DNA of 12,503 nt from Alphaproteobacteria bacterium (GTDB lineage Bacteria; Myxococcota_A; UBA796; GCA-2862545): NCBI GenBank assembly GCA_020632885.1, contig JACKEQ010000076.1:1-12503 (forward strand), read 5' to 3'. Numbering within the stretch: the first letter of the stretch is position 1; the number at the start of each line of letters is the position of its first letter. The notes below the pieces were generated by a model that saw nothing but the letters and a program-made list of their open reading frames with translations, did not search any database and had not been told where the DNA came from. Shown here one piece after another: positions 7,801 to 12,503 of this stretch. A program made the position numbers and the translations under genes.

Positions 7801-8490
7801 ATGCAGGGGATGTCGTTCTCTCGTCCCGCTCTGCTCTCAGGCGTGCTCCTGGGCCTCGTGCCCGTGCTGCTCGCATGGTGGGCCCTGCGCGCGGACACCT
7901 CGCCTCCGGCCCGCCAGGCCCGGCTCGATCGCGAGGCTGCGGTGGACGCGGTCCGCCGCAGGCTGGAGGCTCCGCCCGTCCCGCGCGCGCCCGCACCCCC
8001 GGCGCCGGAGCCCCGACCCAACCCGCGCGCACGCTTCCAGCACGACCCGAACGCGCCCTGGATCAGCCTGCGCACGGAGATCCGGCAGACCCTGGACATG
8101 GAGCTCTCGCCCCCCGACGGCGAGGTCTCGGACGGCGCGCGCGACCACTACATGGACCGCACGCGGGAGCGGAAGGACCTGCTGGCGGCCTACGAGGAGG
8201 AGCTGGTGGACCTCATCGAGCACGAGGCCGACCCGTTCGCCCGTCTCGACGCCGAGATCACGCTGGCCGAGGTCTACCTCGAGCAGGCGGACGTGGCCGA
8301 CCGCACCTGGCTGCCCGACCACTGGCCCGATCGTCGGGTGCGTCGCGTGGTCCGGCGCCTGGAGGCGAAGGCCGACGTCGCGCGCGACAAGGCCCGCATG
8401 GTCCAGGGCATCGCGGAGACCGAGGCCGCCCGGCTCGGCAACCGTGCAGGCCCGCTCCTCGGTCGCCTGGCGCACCTCGATGGAGGATGA
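7801..8490 (+). CDS. Membrane-anchored, charged helical protein of unknown function
   Basis: A 229-residue protein I do not recognise. A single hydrophobic helix at about 9-27 (PALLSGVLLGLVPVLLAWW) follows a short N-terminus, so it is probably a signal anchor with an extracytoplasmic body. A proline/alanine-rich linker spans about 58-75. The rest is strongly charged and helical: 113-165 (including LLAAYEEELVDLIEHEADPFARLDAEITLAEVYLEQ) and 176-212, reminiscent of a coiled coil or helical hairpin. An internal ATG three codons later (7810) is an equally possible start; TACGAT, a fair -10 hexamer, ends 7 bases before it, which would suit a leaderless internal transcript, but no -35 is visible. 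The gene begins 24 bases after the phosphotransferase-like gene and overlaps recX by 11 bases, so it is probably co-expressed with both. Function unknown. Confidence 0.7.
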   Translation: MQGMSFSRPALLSGVLLGLVPVLLAWWALRADTSPPARQARLDREAAVDAVRRRLEAPPVPRAPAPPAPEPRPNPRARFQHDPNAPWISLRTEIRQTLDMELSPPDGEVSDGARDHYMDRTRERKDLLAAYEEELVDLIEHEADPFARLDAEITLAEVYLEQADVADRTWLPDHWPDRRVRRVVRRLEAKADVARDKARMVQGIAETEAARLGNRAGPLLGRLAHLDGG

Positions 8491-9046
8491 GGCCCCGCCC
8501 GCCCGGAAGCGGCGGGTGCCACGACCCATGACGCCCCGGCGACTGCGGAACATCGCGGTGGCCTACTTCGAGAGCCGCACCACCACGCGCGGTCACCTCG
8601 AGCGGCTGTTGATGCGCCGGATCCACCGGTCCCTCGAGCACCATCCGGGCGACGCGTCCGAGATGCGCGGCTGGCTGCCTCCGCTCCTCGACGAGCTCGA
8701 GCGGATGGGGCTGCTGGACGACCGCGCGTGGGCCGAGAGCCGCCTGGCGCGCCTGCGCCGCAAGGGCATGTCGGCGCGGGCGATCCGCGCGAACCTCCGT
8801 GAGAAGCTCGTGCCCGCGGACCTGATCGACGAGCTCATGGACATCGACCGCCAGGATCCGCTGGTGGCGGGCGTGAAGTACGCGCGACGCCGGGGGATCG
8901 GGCCGTTCCGGGAGCGCGACCGGGAGGCCCGCCGCGACAAGGACCTCGGGCGCCTCGCGCGGGCGGGCTTCCCCTACGACATCGCGCGGCGCGTGCTGGA
9001 CCTCGACCGTGAGGAGGCGGACGACCTCTACTACGAGAGCCTGTGA
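8480..9046 (+). CDS. recX: RecX family regulatory protein
   Basis: A 188-residue RecX, a small helical-repeat protein that binds RecA filaments and modulates (usually inhibits) recombinase activity. The three-helix repeats are visible: 20-46 (RLRNIAVAYFESRTTTRGHLERLLMRR), 66-120 with LLDDRAWAESRLARLRRKGMSARAIRANLREKLVPADLIDELM, and 126-175 ending in the family-typical RAGFPYDIARRVLDL. Length is normal for the family. The ATG at 8480 overlaps the previous gene by 11 bases; an in-frame ATG at 8528 would remove only the basic, unconserved first 16 residues and cannot be excluded. RecX often sits beside recA, but here recA is not in the window; it ends the plus-strand cluster instead. Its stop is 4 bases from the stop of the convergent DUF1444-like gene. 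Confidence 0.87.
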   Translation: MEDEAPPARKRRVPRPMTPRRLRNIAVAYFESRTTTRGHLERLLMRRIHRSLEHHPGDASEMRGWLPPLLDELERMGLLDDRAWAESRLARLRRKGMSARAIRANLREKLVPADLIDELMDIDRQDPLVAGVKYARRRGIGPFRERDREARRDKDLGRLARAGFPYDIARRVLDLDREEADDLYYESL

Positions 9047-9061
9047 GCCCTCACGGCAGGC
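9039..9061. terminator. Hairpin spanning two convergent stop codons
   Basis: An inverted repeat covers the ends of recX and the convergent DUF1444-like gene: inner stem GTGAG (9043-9047) with CTCAC (9050-9054), or alternatively an outer stem GCCTG (9039-9043) with CAGGC (9057-9061). Both stop codons (9044-9046 plus, 9053-9051 minus) lie inside it. The inner loop is only 2 bases and there is no T-run on either side, so it is at most a weak bidirectional terminator. Confidence 0.25.
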
Positions 9062-10274
9062 GCTCGAGAGCCCGTCCCTGATCGAGCACCCGGTAGACCC
9101 CGTCGGAGATCGGGTAGGCGAGCTGATCGACGTCACCCATGAGCCCATGGAGGAGCGCGACCGCCGCGGGTCCCGAGTCGCCCACCACGAAGCAGAGGTC
9201 GCGGGCCGGGAGGGCCACCAGGGGCGGGCCGTCGAGGAGGGGCTCGAGCACCTCCCAGACCTCCGGCAGCAGCGGGAGCACGTTCTCGTAGTCGCCCCCG
9301 CAGGTCAGCATGTACGCCGGCCCCGACCCCACGATGCGGATCTGCGGCAGGCTCGCGAGCACGTTGGCCCGGGCGGACCGCCAGAGGTCCTCCGGTGGGG
9401 CGGGCAGCTCCTCCTCGCGCAGCGGGCGCATGGCGGTGGGCAGGTCCTGCACGAACACCGCCACGAGGTCGTCCGCCACGGGCAGGGAGGCGAACGTGAC
9501 GGCTCCCATCCCCTCAACCTGGACCCGGAACGGGTGGCTGCCCGCGTACAGCCGCACGTGGATGCGCTCGTCCGCAAGGGCGACCACCTCCCGGGAGCGC
9601 ACGAGGCTGTCGAGGTGGGCGTCGAGCTGCTCGCGCCCCTCGTCCGGCGGGAGATCACGGAGGCCCGGCAGGATGTTGTGGAGCTGGATCCTCCCCTGGG
9701 AGCCATCGCCCCACGTGAGCGCCAGGGTGCCCGGCTCCAGGATCGACACGTCCCGCATGCCGCTCGCCTCGAGGGCCCGCGCGGCGTACCGGCTCGCGCC
9801 GTCCAGCGTCCAGGGCAGCGAGACGAGCCCATCGTCGTCGGGCGGCTCGTGGAGCGCCTCCCGGATCCGCTCGCCCAGGTGCCCGCCCGCCGCGACGACG
9901 CAGCGGACCTCGCGCACGAACGGCGCCCTCAGCGGCAGGAGCACGGGGACCTGGAGCCCGCGGACCGCCACGGTGTGGTCGCCGCGCTGGAGCTCGACGT
10001 CGACCCCCTCCGCCGTCCCCCCGAGCGTCCCCTCCAGCCCACCGAGCCGCACCTCGCCCTCGTCCGCCGGGCCGTCGCGGCGCAGCTCGAGCAGGAAGCC
10101 GTCCCCCACGACCCGGATGCGATGGTCCTCCACCTCCACGGCGGCCTCCACCCAGGTCGCGGTGTCGCCGAGCTCCACGAACACGGACGTCGCCGGCAGC
10201 GGGTCGGGCCGGCGAATCCACCAGATCCCACCCGCCCCCGCAGCGAGGCCGAGGACGAGCAGCGCGTAGAGCAT
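9051..10274 (-). CDS. Membrane-anchored DUF1444 (YtpQ)-like protein
   Basis: A protein of 407 residues from ATG 10274, or 408 from the GTG at 10277 (numbering below uses the latter). Residues 3-21 are a hydrophobic helix (LYALLVLGLAAGAGGIWWI), followed by a beta-rich, acidic region (30-130) that I do not recognise. Residues about 155-380 resemble DUF1444/YtpQ: RYAARALEASGMRDVSIL (163-180), IQLHNILPGLRD (197-208), VAVFVQDLPTAMRPLREEEL (272-291), SARANVLASLP (301-311) and PPLVALPARDLCFV (351-364). The last motif and the 'QDLP' segment are the strongest family signs. Classical YtpQ is shorter and lacks the membrane helix and beta region, so this looks like an N-terminally extended form. Start and upstream stop overlap as TGATG (1 base from ATG) or GTGA (4 bases from GTG), with AGG just upstream, indicating translational coupling to the DUF2301-like gene. 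Molecular function unknown. Confidence 0.78.
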   Translation of the reverse strand: MLYALLVLGLAAGAGGIWWIRRPDPLPATSVFVELGDTATWVEAAVEVEDHRIRVVGDGFLLELRRDGPADEGEVRLGGLEGTLGGTAEGVDVELQRGDHTVAVRGLQVPVLLPLRAPFVREVRCVVAAGGHLGERIREALHEPPDDDGLVSLPWTLDGASRYAARALEASGMRDVSILEPGTLALTWGDGSQGRIQLHNILPGLRDLPPDEGREQLDAHLDSLVRSREVVALADERIHVRLYAGSHPFRVQVEGMGAVTFASLPVADDLVAVFVQDLPTAMRPLREEELPAPPEDLWRSARANVLASLPQIRIVGSGPAYMLTCGGDYENVLPLLPEVWEVLEPLLDGPPLVALPARDLCFVVGDSGPAAVALLHGLMGDVDQLAYPISDGVYRVLDQGRALERLP

Positions 10275-10816
10275 CACACCTGGTAGTGGGCCTTGTTCCC
10301 GATGTCGAAGTGCAGTGGCATCCTCATCTTGGCGACGGTGAGCACCGCGAGGGGCACGGCGGCGACGCCGAGCAACGCGGCCGCCGCCAGGGGGACGCCG
10401 AGCACCGCGGGCACCAGCGACGCGGCCAGGAAGGCCGGGACGGCCCGGAGCCCGGGCACGCGGAAGCAGAACCGCTCCTTGAGCGCGAAGGCCGAGAGCG
10501 CGACGAAGAGGAAGCCCGCCCCCGCCCAGCCCACCACGGCGTCGGCGGCGAAGCCCGCGAGGCCCACCAGCACGGCGCCGACGTGGGCGGAGGCCGCGAT
10601 CACCCAGCGGATCCGCTTGTCGTAGAGGTGCATGTTGCCCACGGCCAGCAGCACGCCCACGAGCACCGCGACCGCGAGGCGCGGGCCCCCGCCGCCGGCC
10701 GTGTCCACGGCGAGCCCGACCACCCCGAGGGTCGCGAGGGCCAGCCCGCCCCGGTAGAGGCGGACGGTCAGCCGATCGAAGCCGTCGAGGACCGGGACGT
10801 GCTGGGGGTCCGCCAT
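10274..10816 (-). CDS. DUF2301-like integral membrane protein
   Basis: A 180-residue polytopic membrane protein with about six hydrophobic segments (roughly 22-40, 46-62, 69-90, 96-112, 124-142 and 143-162). Conserved-looking loops are NMHLYDKRIRW (61-71), FALKERFCF (110-118) and the polar C-terminus MPLHFDIGNKAHYQ (166-179). The HxY and KExFCF elements resemble the DUF2301 family of predicted integral membrane proteins; this assignment is from recall of the family pattern. No transport or catalytic motif is evident. The start has an excellent Shine-Dalgarno (GGGGGAGG, 7-base spacer). It is the middle gene of a minus-strand operon: 22 bases after the vWA protein gene, and overlapping the start of the DUF1444-like gene. 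Confidence 0.75.
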   Translation of the reverse strand: MADPQHVPVLDGFDRLTVRLYRGGLALATLGVVGLAVDTAGGGGPRLAVAVLVGVLLAVGNMHLYDKRIRWVIAASAHVGAVLVGLAGFAADAVVGWAGAGFLFVALSAFALKERFCFRVPGLRAVPAFLAASLVPAVLGVPLAAAALLGVAAVPLAVLTVAKMRMPLHFDIGNKAHYQV

Positions 10817-10823
10817 GTGAGAG

Positions 10824-10831
10824 CCTCCCCC
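10824..10831 (-). promoter_or_regulatory. Ribosome binding site of the DUF2301-like gene
   Basis: GGGGGAGG on the minus strand, 7 bases before the ATG at 10816-10814, placed within the 22-base gap after the vWA gene. It is one of the strongest Shine-Dalgarno sequences in the window. Confidence 0.65.
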
Positions 10832-10838
10832 ACCACGG

Positions 10839-12503
10839 TCAGGGCAGCGGGCAGGTCGGCAGAAGGTCGTAGGTGACGGTCACCGTCACGAGCGGGTCCG
10901 CGGGCGTCACGAGCGTGACCGTGCGCGCCGTGGGGTCGTACGCGTACTCGGTGCTCGGGAGCACGTTGGCCCCGGCGGTCACCACGATCGTCGACGCGTC
11001 CACGTCGGCGTCCGGGATCGTGAGCACGGTGTCCTGCCGCGTGCTGTCGCCGAGGCTGGACATCTGGGCACCCCAGGCCGCCGAGCAGATGTCGAACGAC
11101 AGGCCGCCCGTGAGCCCCGCGATCTCCGCGTAGCGAACGCCGGTGAGGATGAAGTTCGGCGGGCTCCCCGTGCCGCAGTTGGACTGGTTGGCCACCACCG
11201 ACACGATGAGCTTCGAGGGGTCGTCCACGTAGTTCCCGTACACGCCCACCGCCCCGGCGGCCGTGTAGTACGGGTTGCCGGCGGCACCGAAGTCGGTGGA
11301 CTGCTCCTCCTCGTCGGAGATCATGATGATGTGGAGCACGCCGTTGGAGCGGCGCCAGCCGACGTTCGCGCCGCCGGGGTTCGTCTCGAAGAGCGCCTGG
11401 CCCGCGACCGTGAAGAGCCGCTCGGTGTCGTCGTTGTAGCCGGAGTTCTGCGTGCCGAGCGTGACGGCGACCCCGAAGTCGTTGAGGTAGTTCGGCGTGC
11501 TGGAGTCGAACCAGTACATCGTGTCGCCGTTGAACTCCTGGTTGAACCAGCCGTCGTCGTACGTGACGACCGCGATCCGCCAGTCCGCCGACACCGCCGA
11601 GAGCGCGCTCGTGAAGCTCGAGAGCTGCGCGGCCATCGCGGTGGAGTCGTCGTCCATCGAGCCCGACTGGTCGACGACGAACATGATGTCGAGGGGCAGG
11701 TCTGCCGGCGTGGTGTAGCTGACGGAGCCCGAGCGCTGGTCGGAAGAGCCGATCACGTCGGCGCTCTCGAGGCCGTCGGGGTCGGTGGACGCGACGTCCA
11801 CGGTGGCCGAGACGTCGACCACCGTGGTGGCGTCGTACCGCACGTCCAGCGTGTGGCTGGCGCTGGGCGCGAGGGTGAGCGGGAGGGTCGGGAGGTTGGA
11901 GAGGGACACCAGGCCCGACGTGTCGTTCAGGGTGATCGACGTGACGTCCAGGGCCACCGAGCCCACGTTCCGCAGCTCCAGGGGGGCTGTGTCGTAGCAG
12001 GTGAGATCGAGGGTGCCGTAGTCGATCAGCGGCGGGTCGAGCACGAGGTCCGGACGGTCCGAGGTGGAGGCGATGGACACCGCGACCACGGGCTCGTCGG
12101 CGTCGTTGCTGGCCACGAGGGCCGTGCCGTCGTGCTCGAGCCCCGCGGAGAGGTAGCTGATCTCGACGATCTGTGAGCCGCCCGGCGCGACGACGAAGCT
12201 CGTGGGGCCCACGAGCGTGAAGGCGTCGTTGCCCAGGTAGGTGATGCTCGACACGTCCAGGTCGGCGTCGCCGAGGTTGCTCACACGGAAGACCTCGGTG
12301 ACCGTGAGGCCCGGCGAGACGTAGCCGAACTCGATGGCCAGCGGGTCGACCTGGATCTCGGGCTCCGGCGGCTCGACGTCGGTGTCCGCATCCGTGTCGG
12401 TGTCGGCATCGGTGTCGGCGTCCGTGTCGCTGTCGGCATCCGAATCCGCGTCCGTGTCGCTGTCGGCGTCCGAGTCCGCGTCGCTGTCGGCATCCGAGTC
12501 CGC
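10839..12503 (-). CDS. Surface vWA protein with ASH-type Ig-like domains and acidic Asp-X linker, 5' end outside window
   Basis: At least 554 residues are visible; the frame is open to the window edge, and the GTG at 12284 is an internal valine, not the start. Visible residues 1-42 are an alternating X-Asp stretch (X = Ala, Ser or Thr), typical of linkers just after the lipobox in myxobacterial-type lipoproteins. Two beta-sandwich domains of the ASH/choice-of-anchor type follow (about 49-145 and 150-250; hallmarks EIQVDPLAIEFGYVSPG and LDPPLIDYGTLDL...LELRNVGS). A von Willebrand factor A domain begins at about 268, with a MIDAS DQSGS at 278-282 and the later metal-ligand region MISDEEE at 394-400. 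Cysteines 443 and 473 may form a disulphide. A short beta unit (about 490-545) ends the protein. Probably exported and metal-dependent in ligand binding or adhesion. It lies 22 bases upstream of the DUF2301-like gene, in the same operon. Confidence 0.88.
   Translation of the reverse strand, partial: ADSDADSDADSDADSDTDADSDADSDTDADTDADTDTDADTDVEPPEPEIQVDPLAIEFGYVSPGLTVTEVFRVSNLGDADLDVSSITYLGNDAFTLVGPTSFVVAPGGSQIVEISYLSAGLEHDGTALVASNDADEPVVAVSIASTSDRPDLVLDPPLIDYGTLDLTCYDTAPLELRNVGSVALDVTSITLNDTSGLVSLSNLPTLPLTLAPSASHTLDVRYDATTVVDVSATVDVASTDPDGLESADVIGSSDQRSGSVSYTTPADLPLDIMFVVDQSGSMDDDSTAMAAQLSSFTSALSAVSADWRIAVVTYDDGWFNQEFNGDTMYWFDSSTPNYLNDFGVAVTLGTQNSGYNDDTERLFTVAGQALFETNPGGANVGWRRSNGVLHIIMISDEEEQSTDFGAAGNPYYTAAGAVGVYGNYVDDPSKLIVSVVANQSNCGTGSPPNFILTGVRYAEIAGLTGGLSFDICSAAWGAQMSSLGDSTRQDTVLTIPDADVDASTIVVTAGANVLPSTEYAYDPTARTVTLVTPADPLVTVTVTYDLLPTCPLP
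12378..12503 (-). repeat. Asp-X dipeptide-coding repeat
   Basis: At least 21 consecutive X-Asp dipeptides at the N-terminal side of the vWA protein, continuing past the window edge. At the DNA level a 24-base unit coding A-D-S-D-A-D-S-D occurs three times (12503-12480, 12479-12456, 12449-12426), differing only at synonymous bases, with one 6-base ACGGAC insert between the second and third; the rest (12425-12378) is more degenerate and Thr-rich. This points to expansion by slippage or unequal exchange. Confidence 0.85.

Noticed and set aside
7739..8479. An upstream extension of the RecX frame giving a 435-residue protein
   Set aside because: The extension overlaps the anchored unknown gene in another frame and is Arg/Ser/Pro/Thr-rich; RecX family length and the overlap junction favour a start at 8480 or 8528.
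9009..10286. A 425-codon plus-strand frame antisense to the DUF1444-like gene
   Set aside because: The minus-strand product has recognisable family motifs and a membrane helix; this one has none and is His/Arg/Glu-rich.
12281..12493. A Thr/Pro/Arg repeat protein at the right edge
   Set aside because: It is the out-of-frame reading of the Asp-X repeat of the vWA protein.

Overview
The window is very G+C-rich, almost fully coding, and shows strong third-position GC bias, so most alternative frames are open. No rRNA, tRNA, IS element or CRISPR array is visible. A lipoprotein-like tail of Asp-(Ala/Ser/Thr) dipeptides followed by ASH-type and vWA domains, next to an actinobacterial-style XPB helicase pair, suggests a Myxococcota (delta-proteobacterial) chromosome. 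That placement is inference; no phylogenetic marker is present.

Layout. (1) 1-3527, minus strand: an XPB/Ssl2-type DNA helicase (1851-3527) followed 33 bases later by a large Helicase_C_3-type partner protein (1817 to beyond base 1), the same pairing as Rv0861c/Rv0862c in Mycobacterium tuberculosis. (2) 3528-3840: a divergent intergenic region with a perfect TTGACA on the minus strand facing the helicase operon and a good Shine-Dalgarno facing right. (3) 3841-9046, plus strand: five tightly packed genes, namely a membrane-anchored unknown, a DUF6882-like protein in the same frame after one TAA, a complete PEP-synthase/rifampicin-phosphotransferase-like enzyme, a membrane-anchored coiled-coil-like unknown, and RecX overlapping it by 11 bases. 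(4) 9051-12503, minus strand, converging on recX with only 4 bases between stop codons: a vWA/ASH surface protein (5' end outside the window), a DUF2301-like integral membrane protein, and a membrane-anchored DUF1444 (YtpQ)-like protein, the last two overlapping.

How the genes may work together. The helicase pair is probably a DNA repair or remodelling module, and RecX modulates RecA, so two separate repair-related units lie near each other. The plus-strand cluster joins RecX to a three-domain phosphotransferase-like enzyme and three poorly known proteins; tight spacing suggests co-expression, but nothing in the sequence gives a shared pathway. The right-hand minus-strand operon looks envelope-related (surface vWA protein, polytopic membrane protein, anchored soluble domain).

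I do not see a clearly new defence or mobile system. The best leads for something undescribed are the five-gene plus-strand cluster, the same-frame stop between its first two genes, and the domain shared by the XPB helicase and its partner.
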